Part shown: positions 44,937 through 57,000 of the stretch, in pieces
How the letters are laid out: each line of letters opens with the position of its first letter
How positions within the stretch are numbered: the first letter of the stretch is position 1
From: Pyricularia pennisetigena
Lineage: Eukaryota > Ascomycota > Sordariomycetes > Magnaporthales > Pyriculariaceae
Length of the DNA: 64,000 bases
Direction of reading: 5' to 3'
NCBI RefSeq assembly: GCF_004337985.1
Contig: NW_021940926.1
Location: 124,001 to 188,000, forward strand
Notes under the pieces: model-generated
The model's input: only the letters and a program-made list of their open reading frames with translations
Told to the model about the DNA's origin: nothing
Database searches by the model: none
Position numbers and translations under genes: made by a program

Positions 44937-45057
44937 TGTTACACGAACGGGAGGTTTAGAGTGCAACAGACTATTTAAATTAGGGTTGGGTGCAAATCGC
45001 TTAGCGATTTGCATAGCACACTTTTGGCCTAGTGGTTACAATTCCAACCATGTAACA
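44937..45057. mobile_element. 121-bp solo LTR-like insertion, not RIPed
   Basis: It starts TGTTACAC and ends TGTAACA, with a perfect 5-bp target duplication TATAG (44932-44936, 45058-45062). The empty site is preserved in the related copy near 30820. TG...CA ends plus a 5-bp duplication are typical of an LTR left after LTR-LTR recombination, though the inner sequence differs from the 220-bp Gypsy-B LTR. It contains a palindrome AAATCGCTTAGCGATTT at 44996-45012 and a TGGCCTAGTGG match to a tRNA A-box at about 45025. Composition is normal, unlike its surroundings. Confidence 0.82.
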
Positions 45058-45323
45058 TATAGAAATTAGAAAAGATATTTGCGTTAATTATAAAAGATAT
45101 TATGCCCGTAATAATATTAACCGAATTGCTATAAACAAATTGCGTTTTTGGTAATAATCGGACCCAATTTCCGTTAAATTCGGAAATAAAATAGCGGAAA
45201 TATATTTCGATTTGTTTGTTTTAAATTTTAATTACCCATCCGTTTAAAAATAAAAAACAGTTAATAAACGCCGTTTAATTTATTAATTGTAATATAATTC
45301 CTCCCAAAATTTCGAAATAAATA

Positions 45324-45660
45324 TTAAATTTCGGTCGGAAACAATTTTGTTTGGCGATTGCATTTTAATTCGATACGGATATGGATTAATTTAACCAATT
45401 CCGCGTTGGTAATAATTGTAATACAGGGTAGAAAATAGGTTCGTTTCGAAAACCGGTCGCCAATAATAAAAATATTATTATATACCTGTTTTTTTTTAAA
45501 TTTCGCCCAATTTTGTAATAAAGTCCATAGCAATTTTTCCGAACGGGTTTGCAAAAATGGGCAATGATTGCAATTTCCCGTAGGGTTTATACGGCCGGAA
45601 TTTGGTTTTTTGATATATTTGGTATTTTTTAATATATTTTCCAACATTTTAATTTAATTG
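45324..45660 (-). pseudogene. Gypsy-B integrase core, RIPed (copy 2)
   Basis: The 107-residue open piece reads KLLWTLLQNWAKFKKKQVYNN, IFIIGDRFSKRTYFLPC and LVKLIHIRIELKC. The first catalytic Asp is lost (MDF-type block altered) and the second block ends FPTE in place of the usual SD. It is homologous to 31094-31440. Confidence 0.85.
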
Positions 45661-46849
45661 GGACCAATAAAAACGGCCGTTAAAAACGGCCGAAATTTTA
45701 TTCATTTCCATATAACCCGCCAACGGTATATTATAATAAAATTTTAACAATTTTTAACGAAAAATTTCCTATTTCCCGGAATAAAAATGCGTTGGTTATA
45801 TAATAGCAAATTCTTTTTCAAAATATTTTACGGAATTTGTACCGTAGGTTTGTTTTGCATTTTCGATAATTTTATTTTGATTTCGGAATTAATATTTTAT
45901 ATACGCGAAACAAAATAAATAAACGGGACTAAAAATTCTATATTATACGGGTTTTTGCATTATATATAAATTCGAACCATTTGGCGAAAAAACAATTGCG
46001 TTTAATTTTTTTTAAATCGGTTATAAAATTGCCGTGATAACCGTTTATATACGTGGCGTTTTTTCGTTCCAAATTTCAATCCAATACAAAAATTTTTTTA
46101 AATTTTTTTATAGGGTGGGAAAAAATTGTTTTACCCAATTTTGGCGAACAATTTTTTCGTAATTTGGTTTTTTCGAAAATTTATCCGCGGAATTATATTG
46201 CCCTACACGGTATTTAATATAAAAATCGTACGTAAACAGGTAAATATATTACCGAATTTGTCGTCCGTTTAATTTGGGTAATTTTATAAATTTTTCCAAA
46301 TTGGTATACTTATTAATAATTTCGATGGAAAGTTCCATTTTTTTAAAATAATACCGCCAATATTTAAACAATTTTACGATCGCAAACAATCTTTTTTCCT
46401 AAATATGGTAATCTTTTTAAATATTTATAAATTCTTATAACAAAGAAGTTGATGGGTATTAACGGTTTTTATATTATTAATTAAATATAATATTTATAGC
46501 AAAATTAAACGTATTAATTTCGATTCGCACTGGTTTCGCCATATTATAATATTTAAAAAAAATGCCTGGGTAAAAAATTAAATTAATTGGTGGAAGGCGG
46601 TTAGCGTTTTTGGATTTAATTGCACCAATCCCGGTTTTTTTCCTTTTTTTATTTTCTTTTAACAATAACGTAAATAAATATACAATTTTGGAATAATTCC
46701 GAATAAAACGCCGATAAAAATTGCAAAATCCAAAAAAAATTTGTATATTGTAAAATATTTTGGAAATCGGTTATTTGGTAACGGTTTTAATCCGTTTGGG
46801 GTCCATATGTATACCGGTAAAGAAAATAACAAAATTTCAAAATTCCAAT

Positions 46850-47330
46850 CATTTTATTTGGTAAATGCATGTTTTGGGGCTAACGTATAAAACCGATTGG
46901 CGTAACGATTCGAATATTTGTCGGAAATATTTCGCATATTTTTCGGCATTTTTAAAATAAATTAAAACATTATCCAAATAAATTGTATAATACATATCAA
47001 TTAACAGGCCCAAAACTTTGCTAATATAAAATTAGAAAATAGCAAAAACGTTGGTTAATTCCATCGGAAATACGCATTATTCGTAATAATCGTATTTGGT
47101 GCGGAAAACCGTCCTCCATCCGTCCTTTTTTCGGATATAAATTTGGTAATAAATATTTTTCAAATCCAATTTGGAAAAAACGGTAGTTTTTTAAATGCGG
47201 TTTATGATTTTAAAAATTAAATGAAAAAAATAACGATTTTTTACGGTAATGCGGTTTAATATTCGGTAATCCACGTATAATTGTAATTTTCCATTTTTTT
47301 TAAAAATAAAAATTATAGGGGTACCTGCTG
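46850..47330 (-). pseudogene. Gypsy-B reverse transcriptase, RIPed (copy 2)
   Basis: It is collinear with 32600-33080 and with the plus-strand RT at 54480-54720. The reversed FSKLDLK block is at about 47158-47182 and the YLD block near 46965-46990. Confidence 0.7.
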
Positions 47331-48821
47331 GATTTGTGGACTTTGGAATTCGGCCATTGGGTTAATTTTCTTTAATAAATTCCCGCAATTTTTGCAATTC
47401 GAAAAGGGATATAAAATAAAAAAATGCAAAAATAAATTCGTTTTTTGGGGTTAATTTAATAATGTAGAAAATACCCCCATTCGAAAATAATATTTACATT
47501 CGTTTTATATCCGCAACGTCCCTAAATCCCGCCAAAAATAGGGGTAATAAAAAAACAATTTCCGTAAAATTAACCTGTTTTTTTTATTTTAAAAAACAAT
47601 TAACGGATCCGTCCGAATAATTAGAAAGAATCTTACCGTTTGGCGATTGTACCGGGTAAATTGCCGGCGGTTTTCCAATTGCAAAAACCCCGAATTCCAT
47701 TAAAACCACCAATAATAAATAATTCTATCGAAATAAATTTAATTAGCCAGTAAGCATAATATATCCAAAAACAATTCGGGATTTTCGTTTATTATTTCCA
47801 CCGCCAAATATTTTATTTCCATTATTCGTTTTATTTTCCGGTTATTTACAATTCGTAATGGAACGTTGTAAATTCCATATATTCTGATTATTATACCGCC
47901 ACCCCCCAATAACGTTACATTTTCGGTATCGATTCGGCGTAATTTTATTTTTTTGGGCGAATCGGGTTGAAATAATACTAATTTCGCCTTTTATATTTAA
48001 TATAAAATTTAAAGGCCGGTTAATAATTGGGTCGGTTAAATTGATGGCGCTGGCGCGTCGGGTTTAAATTTTTTTGCATTGGGGTTAATATAGGGCCGAT
48101 AAATTAAAAATGGTTTGGAAATTAGATAGTTAATCGGCCCTGGCCATTTTCCGAAAAATCGTTAACGTTATTATTAACGTTGCAATTAATCTTTTATTGG
48201 AAATATTTGATGGCGTAATATTTAAATTTGCGGCATTTAAAATATTTAATCTTTGCGTTAAAATTGTTATTTGTACGGGTTTCGTTAAATTGGTTGGGGT
48301 TGGAATTTGTTAAAAATTGGGATTTTCCGGAATTCTTTTTTCCACGTTTTCAGTAATTCGTTTTTTTATTTTTATATCCACGTTAATTCGGGGAAACATT
48401 ATTCCGTCCGCGTGTTTTTCGCGGGTAAATTAATTTTTGTAATCGAAACGGGGTTAACGGGTTATTAAATTTAAACGTGCTGGATTTCGTATTAGCGGAA
48501 AAATTGGAATTTCTTTGGTGTAAATTTGGTTTTTTTGCAATAAAAATTGTTCCAAGGTTTTATCGTCGTTATTAATTTTGGTGCAAAATTTCCCAATATT
48601 TATTGGTTTTTTGGACCAATTTTTTCCTGTAATTAATATATTTTCCGTATATAAACTAAAATGGGTTTAAAACGTGGGCGTTAAACGCGTATATAAATTG
48701 TAAATTTTTTGTTTTTCGTTTGTTTTTCCCAATTGGTATTTTAAACCGTTAAAATAATAATGGAAATTCCAAAAAAATTGTATAAATTTTTATCGTGCGT
48801 TAATAAATTTTTTGTAAATAT

Positions 48822-48831
48822 AATTAAATTT
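48822..48831 (+). repeat. Left target duplication of the young LINE-B copy
   Basis: AATTAAATTT here is repeated at 50156-50165 after the LINE-B tail. The uninterrupted site is present in the related Gypsy-B copy near 34575-34590. Confidence 0.88.
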
Positions 48832-50155
48832 GACCATAGGAAAACCGAGGAGGAACACCTACGCGACCGTACTCGGCCTCGCCAAGAGCATACCGAAGCT
48901 TCGACGCCACCACGGGACCGACGCGGCGACAGTTTTTGGAGGCCTTACGGCCTTTGTTGCAAGCATAGCACAACACGGAAGTCATATCTACACCACGTTA
49001 GCAGCTGCGGGACCGCCGCGGACACACTAAGGGACAGCAACGGGCATTTACTGGAGACAAAGCAACAACGATGCTCCTTATCCTTGAAAAACTTGCCGAC
49101 GCAGCTTTCACACCAATCCTTCGGATCCTTCTCGTCTCCTTAACGGGGCACCTTAAAAGCGCTGGCCCTACCACGAACTCGCTTCGGAGCCGGTTCGTCA
49201 TTTTCGGATTCGTTATCGTCATCATCCTCATCCGCGCCGTCCTCGTCATTGTTCACGGGCGGGTCCTCAGCGGGCACGGGCGGCTGATAAGGCCGTTTAA
49301 CAGCAGAAGGGCGTTGCACCTGATCGGCCATTGTAATTGCTATCCGGCGGGAATCCGCAGCGGAGGCGGAGCGAATTAAACGCGGGCCAACAGGGGGGAC
49401 GGGGTGGGTGCAATACGTATTTAAACGGGTTATATTGTGGTGCAGGAAAAAAAGGAAACGAGGCCCGTTTACAAAAGGAAAAACATTTTAATATTTACGG
49501 ATTGCACCCCACCCCGAATTTATTAAATTAAGGCCAATATTAACGCAATTTACCCAACACGCCGGATCCGGATATCTTTTATTACGCCACCATATATTAT
49601 CCGCAACGGTACCATTACACCACCGCGACGATACCGCGTGCGCGCAAATTGGTATTTCGCCGGTTCCGGATAACGTTTTTATTTTGGGGTTCGGCCGCGG
49701 ACCCACACGTTAGCGTTAAAAAGCGCCCCACCCCCCGCGAACGCACCCCGGTTTTGTTTTCTGGCATTTATTTTTTTACAATCCGCAACCATAAACCACC
49801 GCGTATAATTCGGAACGGTTCCGTATCGCCCCCGAAAACAGCGCCCCCAATTTTACAACCATTTTATTTTCCCGTTACCCCGACCCTGCCCCGCGCAATT
49901 TCCGTTGTTTTAATTTTTGATTTTATTTTGATTTTAACTGTTTTCGTTAATTGTTTTTTTTGCACGTTTAAGCCGCTACCGGATGGTGAGATCCGGTGTC
50001 GAGGTAATATAGGCAGCGCAACGCAGGCGGAACTGTTCCGCGACTCCGCCGTACCGGGTTTTTATCCGACCGAATTGGAACGGTTTTACCGGTAAAAATA
50101 TCCTATAGGAGTACTAGCTGGCCTTTAGCCCCCTAGCGTAATAATAAATAAAAAA
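48832..50155 (+). mobile_element. LINE-B 3' copy, 5'-truncated, hardly RIPed
   Basis: These 1324 bp correspond to LINE-B 36178 down to 34855, in plus orientation, flanked by a 10-bp target duplication. A 5' truncation and an A-rich 3' tail (CGTAATAATAAATAAAAA) fit incomplete target-primed reverse transcription. The first 520 bp are GC-rich and differ from the RIPed full copy by many C/T and G/A changes; the last 800 bp are almost identical to it. It interrupts the gag of an older RIPed Gypsy-B. Confidence 0.92.
48838..49331 (-). pseudogene. Antisense acidic, Cys-containing frame, un-RIPed copy
   Basis: From M49331 the strand opposite the LINE reads MADQVQRPSAVKRPYQPPVP, an acidic run (DEDGADEDDDDNESEND), a nuclear-localisation-like patch (KRVRGR), KVPR, one TAA stop, then GDEKDPKDWCESCVGKFF and KDKEHRCCFVSSKCP in the same frame, with a further stop near 48960. 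The WCESC...HRCCF...KC spacing suggests a small zinc-binding module. The RIPed copy at 35680 has the same TAA. It is cut at 48832 by the 5' truncation. It may be a gene caught in the LINE, or a frame maintained by chance on a GC-rich strand. Confidence 0.5.
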
Positions 50156-50165
50156 AATTAAATTT

Positions 50166-50715
50166 GTTTTTTAGGTTTTTTATTTGGCTTTCGGTCCATA
50201 ATAAAAACGTTCCGTAACTATTCCACAAAAACAATTGTCAATCCGTAATTGCAACGTTAATTTTCGTAATCCAACGTCGTCGAAAATTATGTAATATATT
50301 ATCGAAATCGAAAAAAGAAATTTTATCGGTATTATATTTATATCGTATTTTTTGGAAAAACTTTGCAAATCGGTTTTCCAATTTATATAAAAATTCAAAA
50401 ACATTATTCCGTAAATTAAATAATATTTTTTGGTTTGAGGTCTTTTAAAAATCGGTCCGAAGTATTTAATTTGTTCCGATTTCGTTTGCGTTTTTGCCGC
50501 CATTCGGCAATAAATTCGTTTTATTTTGCAATTAAATTTCCCATTGTTGCAATCGTGCGTTTAAAACCGCCCCTTTTAAAAAAAAATGCCGAATTTTTAC
50601 CGCTAATAAAAAAAGCCCGCGTACGACGGGATCGAGTTCGGGGTGGCGTAAGAATTGAAGGGTTTTTGAAATTATTTTTTGCTATATCGCGTTATTTTCG
50701 AAAATGGATTAAAAT
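50166..50715 (-). pseudogene. Gypsy-B gag N-terminal part, RIPed
   Basis: It is the reverse complement homologue of 62708-63260. The start region lies near 50685 next to the 5' LTR leader. Frames are broken; the assignment rests on homology and position. Confidence 0.7.
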
Positions 50716-50935
50716 TATAATATACAAAATAAGAATAGGGCAATATGGTTAAAAGTAAATTTATAATGGTATTAATTTATAAAAAATTAAAAACTCCTTT
50801 TTGGTTTTACTTTCCAAAAATAGGTTTATATAGGGCTAACGCCCCAGGTTTAAGCTGACAAAGTTATATTAGTAAAGGCATTTGGCTAGGCAGTTTACCC
50901 CCTAATTATTCCTAGACCATTTGCGACGTGTAACA
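50716..50935 (-). repeat. Gypsy-B 5' LTR (220 bp)
   Basis: It ends CGTGTAACA at 50935, and its inner side carries the gag leader. The outer flank CCAAT reads ATTGG on the other strand and matches GTTGG beside the LTR at 58763-58982 except for one G/A difference, which suggests the two were once the two ends of one insertion. Confidence 0.9.
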
Positions 50936-52639
50936 CCAATTAAAAACCGAATTTAGCGTACCTTTCTTTTATATATATTTGGATAAGAGAAAACGGATTT
51001 CGAAAATCGATATATAAAAAAAAAGGAATTTTCCCGGATCCGCAAAATTCGCAAACAAATTGCCACGGTAATTACCGTATGGCGGACGGACTATCGCCGG
51101 AACCGGGGACGGTTTCGCGCATTTTCCGCGGATCCGTATTTTTACGCCACCGAACGCGTAACGTAAACGGAAAAATAATTAATTTTTACAAAGGTTTAAA
51201 CGACCAATTATTCTTTTATTAAATTTTCCGTTGGTTAACAATACGGAGTTTATACCCGATATAAATTAACCCCGAAATCGCCGAAATATCGCCAATATAA
51301 AATACAAAATTCCCGGTGTGAAATTTTATTATTCAAATTAGTATAAATATATATTTAAATATATAATTGCAATTTTTCTCCAAATAAAATAAAATCGATT
51401 TTACCGAATTTTTATTTAACCGTCGAATGTTCGATGTAATTTTACCGAAATATTGTTTCGATTGCAAAAATATAAAATGTCCGGAATATATTTTTTTTAT
51501 TGCAATGATTAAAACGATAAATGCGAATTATTACGACGGCGATTCGATTTTAGCCCGTTGCGGTACCGGCCAAAGATCGAATAATTAATTAGCCGACAAA
51601 TTCCGCAACGGACGTATTATAATTAAATAATTTTTATTATTAAATTATTTTCCGCAATTCCAGTTGGCCGTAATTATCAATAATAAAAATATAACGGTTG
51701 CAACGGTTCCGTTCCCATTTAATTAAAAAATAAAAAAACTAACGTCCACGTCGTTATTCTTTTTACAAATACGTTACGTTAACGGATCGAATACATTCCG
51801 CGCTCGGAAAAAAAGTTTTTATTAATTATCGAAAATATTATAACCCTCCGTCGAATTTTTACCGGATATTATACGCGCTTTGTTTATTTGCGTTTAAATT
51901 AAAATAACCAATTACGGATCCGTTGCAATACCATTATATAATACCATTTGTATTTTTAAAAACACTATTTTTGAAAGTTTTATTTTCCGTACCCGGGGGG
52001 GCGCCGATAATATAGTTTTCGCAACCGTAATTTATATAAATCAACTACAGATACGAAAAAAACGTTAAAAACATTTATAATAATTGCGAAAACGTAGCAA
52101 TATTTTTACAAAAAAAAATAATTTTACGGTTAAAACGCAAACAAATTTCCGGGGCGGATTTGTTATTATTTTGTACCGGAACGGTAACGGGGGTAAAAAC
52201 CAAATTCGAAATTATAACGGATACGCTACGGCGATTGTAACGGACGGTGTGCAAAATATTTTGCAAAACCGTTACGGTTTAATTGGAACTTTGGTCGGAT
52301 TTACTGCGGATACGCAACCAAACCGTAAAAGATTACACGGAATATTTACGCGACCGTACGCGGTTTTTTTAAAAATATATCGGAATTTAAATATTACCGC
52401 GAAACCGATACGTCGACAATTTTTAGAAATTTTACGGTTTTCATTGCAAATAAAATATAATACGGAAATTATATTTGCGCCACGTTAACAATTGCGGTAC
52501 CGCCGCGGAGAAATTTAAAAATAAAGACGGATATTTACTGGAAATAAAATAATAACAATATTTACGGTTTTTAAAAAATTTACGAACGCAATTTTGATAT
52601 TAATCTTTCGTATTTTTATCGTTTTCTTATTTGGATATT
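50936..52639 (+). mobile_element. LINE-B fragment (ORF2 C-terminus and 3' region), RIPed
   Basis: It aligns in inverted orientation with 37604 down to about 35880. It includes the RIPed ORF2 C-terminal motif region (about 51340-51600) and the antisense frame (minus strand of 52640 towards 52030 corresponds to 35880-36430). The break at 50936 is exactly where the fragment at 58983 begins, relative to LINE-B. Confidence 0.83.
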
Positions 52640-53378
52640 TGTGATACATAAAGCAAAAATAAGGTAAGATGGTCGGAAATAGGTATATAATGGTATTAAT
52701 TTATAAAAAATTAAAATTCCCTTTTGTCCTTTTTTTAAAAAAAACCGGTTTATATAAACTTTAAACCCCTGGTTTAAATGAATCAAATTAAAATATTTTA
52801 TATGGGCCGGATTAAGTAATTGAACTACTAATTACCGCTGGATTTTTTGCGACGTATTACAATTATCCCTTTTTAAAATAATTTATTTTCTAATTATATC
52901 TAATCCGCTTTGGTTTGTTTACGTTGGAATTTTGTTGTAAAATATAATCGAAATAATGGTAACGCGTTAACGAGTTTGTTATTAATTGTTTGCATTCCAA
53001 CGCGTTGTCGGTAATTTATCGTAAGATTTTTCATTTATTAATTTAACGTATCCGTAACGTTAATAATCTTGTTTTCAATTGATTAATTAAAATTAAAGTT
53101 GAAAACAGTTTTATTTATATAAAAATTTATTTCGGCCGCTCCCCAAACGTTTTTTTTGTTTTCCCGCGATAAATTTTTATTAATTATTCCATTTTCTTAT
53201 TTAAAACTGATTCAAGATTTTTCCGTTTTTTTATTACAATTTATTTAATCGTTTTTCGTCCGTAATTATATAAGGTCTTACAAAAGTCCTGTTTTAACTT
53301 TTCGTTGGTCGTTCCGCGTTTTATTTTATACCCCTTTTTTTATTAGCGCATTTTTGGCCAAAAATTGCATTATACGGA
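52640..53378 (-). mobile_element. Gypsy-B LTR (52640-52861) and 3' internal part
   Basis: This heavily RIPed 222-bp LTR is followed by the polypurine tract and 3' UTR of a minus-oriented Gypsy-B. At about 53378 the sequence switches to plus-oriented Gypsy-B coding sequence without an LTR between, a rearrangement junction. Confidence 0.75.
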
Positions 53379-53666
53379 AATTTTAAACCCGATGCGCCTA
53401 TATTATTAACTTAACCGATCCAATCGTTAATCGGTTTTTAAATATTATATTAAATATAAAAACCGCAATAAATATTATTCTAACCCAATTCGCCCAAAAA
53501 TGAAGTTACGCCGAATCGATACTGAAAATCCAACGTTATTAAAAATTCGCAATATAACGATCGAAACGTACAAAATTTAAAACGTTTTATTACGGATTCT
53601 AAATAATCGGAAAATAAAACTAATAATGGAAATAAAGTATTTAACGGTGGAAATAATAAACGAAAA

Positions 53667-53886
53667 TGTTACACACAGAATGAAAATAGGGTAATATGGT
53701 TAAAGGTAAGCATATAGTGGTATTAATTTATAAAGAGTTAGAAATCTCCTTTTGGTTTAACCTCCTAAAGGTTAGTTTATATAGGGCCAACGCCCCAGGT
53801 TGGGGCTGACAAAATTACATTAATACAGGTATCTGGTTGGGTAATTCGCTCCTTAACTATCCCTGACCCATTTGCGACATATAATA
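53667..53886 (-). mobile_element. Gypsy-B solo LTR (220 bp)
   Basis: It begins TGTTACACACAGAATG and ends TATAATA. Flanks GAAAA (53662-53666) and AAAAA (53887-53891) fit a 5-bp target duplication with one RIP-type G/A change. The sequence on both sides joins to match the continuous site near 47775-47800 in reverse. Confidence 0.85.
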
Positions 53887-54479
53887 AAAAATTCCCAATT
53901 ATTTTTAAATATATTATAATTATAAACCAATCGAATTTATTTCGATACAATTATTTATTATTAATAATTTTAATGGAATCCGGGTTTTTTACAATTGGAA
54001 AACCGCCGGTAGTTTACCCGGTATAATCGCCAAACGGTAAAGATTTTCCTAATTATTCGAACGAATCCGTTAATTATTTTGCAAAATAAAAAAGAAAACA
54101 GGTTAATTTTACGGAAATCGCCTTTTTATTATTTTCGATTTTGGCGGATTTTGGAAACGTTGCGAATGTAAAACGGATATTAATATTATTCTCGAATGGA
54201 AATATTTTCTATACCATTAAATTAACTTTAAAAAACGAATTTATTTTTGCATTTTTTTTATTTTTTATCCTCGTTAAAATTGCACAAATTGCGAAAATCT
54301 ATTAAAAGAAATTTAAATAATAGTCGAATCCGAAAATCCACAAATCAAGCAAATGTTTTTGTAGTTTTTATCCCTAAAAAAAATGAAAATCATAATTAAA
54401 CGTGGATTACCGAATATTAAACCGTATTATTGTAAAACATTGTTATTTTTTTAATTTTTGTAATTATGGACCGTATTTA

Positions 54480-55010
54480 AAAAGTTACCGTTTTTTCCAA
54501 ATTGGATTTGAAAAACGCCTATTACCAAATTCGTATGCGAAAAAGGGACGAATGGAAAACGGTTTTCCGCCCTAAATACGGTTATTACAAATAATACGTA
54601 TTATTTACAAAATTAACCAACGTTGCTGCTATTTCTTAGTTGTATATTAGCAAAGCCCTGGGTTTTTTAATAAATATATATTATATAATTTATTTGGATA
54701 ATATTGTAATTTATTCCAAAATAACGAAAAATATTCGAAATATTTTCGATAAATATTTAAATCATTACGTTAATTAATTTTATACGTTAATTCCAAAAAA
54801 TGCATTTACCAGGTAAAATAATTGGAATTTTTAGAATTTGTGATTTTTTTTACCGGTATATATATGGATTCCAAACGGATTAAAACCGTTATTAAATGGC
54901 CGATATCCAAATCTTTTCACAATATACAAATTCTTTTGGGTTTTGCAATTTTTGTCGGCGTTTTATTCGAAATTATTTCAAAATTATATTTTTTTTACGT
55001 TATTGTTTAA
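54480..55010 (+). pseudogene. Gypsy-B reverse transcriptase, RIPed (copy 3)
   Basis: The frame reads VFSKLDLKNAYYQIRMRKRD, EWKTVFRPKYGYYK, and YLDNIVIYSK (usual YLDD changed to YLDN by G-to-A). After a frame change, the connection region around 54822-55010 shows VFFTGIYMDSKRIKTVIKWP. Diagnostic Ty3/gypsy RT order, inactivated. Confidence 0.87.
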
Positions 55011-56059
55011 AATAAAAAACGGAATTGGTCCAATTAAATCCAAAAACGTTAGCCGTTTTCCACCAATTAATTTAATTTCTAACAAAGATATCTTTTTTAT
55101 ATATTATAATATGGCGAAATCCGTGCGAATCGATACCAACACGTTTAATTTCGTTATAAATATTGTATTTAATTAATAATATAAAATTCGCTGGTATTTA
55201 TTGGCTCTTTAATTATAAGGTTTTGAAACTATTTAAAACAATTACCATATTTACGAAAAAAACTGTTTGCGATCGTAAAATCGTTTAAATATTGGCAATA
55301 TTATTTTAAATCAATTCAAATTTTTATCGAAATTATTAATAATTATATTAATTTGGAAAAATCTATGAAATTACCCAAATTAAACGAACCATAAATTTGA
55401 TAATATATTTACTTATTTACGTACGATTTTTATATAAAAAACCGCGCAAAATCATAAAATTCCGCGGATGGATTTTCGAAAAAACCAAATAACGGAAATA
55501 TTGTTTGCCAAAATTGGGCAAACAAATTTTTTCCCATTTTACAAAGAAAATTTAAAAAGTATTTTTGCATCAAATTTAAATTTGAAACAAAAAAACGCCC
55601 CGTATATAAACGGTTATAACGGCAATTTTACAACCGATTTAAAACAAAATTGAACGCAATTATCTTTTCGCCAAATAATTCAAATTTATATATAGCGCGA
55701 AAATCCGTATAATATAAAAATTTTAACCCCGTTTATTTATTTTATTACTCGTATATAAAATATTAATTCCGAAACCAGAATAAAATTGTGGAACATATAA
55801 AATAAACCCAGGGTAAATACCCGGTGGAATATTAGAAAAAGAATTGCTGTTGTACAAATAAAGTATTTTTATTTTTAAATTGGAAACTTTTCGTTAAAAA
55901 TTGTTTAAATTTTATTATAATATATTATTGGCGGGCCATATAAAAATGGATATAATCTCGGTTATTTTTCGCGCCCGTTATTATTAGATCCGATTAAACC
56001 AAAATATCCGAAAATATATTAAAAAATACCAAATATATTAAAAAATTAAATTCCGGCCG

Positions 56060-56400
56060 TACAAAACCTACGGGAGATTGCAATCGGTACCCATTTTTGC
56101 ATATCCGTTCGACAAAATTGCTATGGATTTTATTATAAAATTGGGCGAAATGCAAAAAAAAACAAATGTATAATAATATTTTTACTATTATCGACCGTTT
56201 TCAAAACGAATTTATTTTTTACTATATATAATAATTATTACCAGCGCGAAATGGGCCAAGTTGATTTATACCCCTTTCGAATTAAAACGGGGATCGCCAA
56301 AAAAATTATTTCCAACCAAAATTTAATTTTATTACGAAATTTTGGAAAAATTGTATTATAATTAATGAATTAAACGGCGTTTATTAATTACTCTTTACCC
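56060..56400 (+). pseudogene. Gypsy-B integrase core, RIPed (copy 3)
   Basis: The plus strand reads KKKQMYNNIFTIIDRF and pieces matching 45324-45660 and 31094-31440. Several stops are present. Confidence 0.72.
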
Positions 56401-57000
56401 GCAAACGGGTAAATAATTGGAAAATTTAAACAAATAAATCGAAATATATTTCCGCTATTTTATTTCCGAATGTAACGGAAATTGGGTCTAATTGCTACCA
56501 AAAACGCAATTTGTTTATAACAATTCGTTAAATATTACCACTGATATGATTTTTTTGTACCTAACGCAAATATTCTTTTTAATTTTTGAATATGTTTCGA
56601 AAACGACGCGGATTAAAAAAAAATATTAACAATATAAAATAAATTGGAAAAATTGCAATAAACGAAACAAAAATGCAAACAATATTTTAAAATAATAATC
56701 CAACGCAAAAAAATATTAAAACCGAAATTAAACCGAAATAACGCCAAATATTAAATTATAAATTGGTTTGTTAACCAAATGTTTACAATTAAAAACAAGG
56801 AAAAATTAAAAATTAATTTCCAAATATATTGGTTTTTTTCGAATATTAAAACAAATCGGTACCCAAATATATCGAATTGCATTAATAACCCAAGGAAAAT
56901 AATTATATAACGTTTTCCATATTACGTTATTAAAATGATAAATATAAATTATCCGATAAAAAGATATTTTGTTTACACCCAAATTCGAAAATAACGAAAA

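Larger units (their letters stand above)
42832..50935 (-). mobile_element. Gypsy-B: most complete copy, LTR to LTR, RIPed
   Basis: It has a 3' LTR at 42832-43051 and a 5' LTR at 50716-50935. The internal region runs right to left: gag (50715-50166 and 48831-48300), RT (about 47330-46850), integrase (about 45900-45324), chromodomain (about 44550-44440), basic domain (about 43640-43190), 3' UTR. Two later insertions lie inside: the 121-bp solo LTR at 44937 and a 1324-bp LINE-B copy at 48832. Without them the element is about 6.6 kb. The outer flanks (TATAT left, CCAAT right) do not match, so the two ends did not come from one insertion event. Confidence 0.87.

Noticed and set aside
45020..45050. 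Possible tRNA gene because of a TGGCCTAGTGG A-box-like stretch.
   Set aside because: No acceptor stem, anticodon arm or properly spaced B-box can be folded; the stretch lies within a 121-bp insertion with LTR-type ends.
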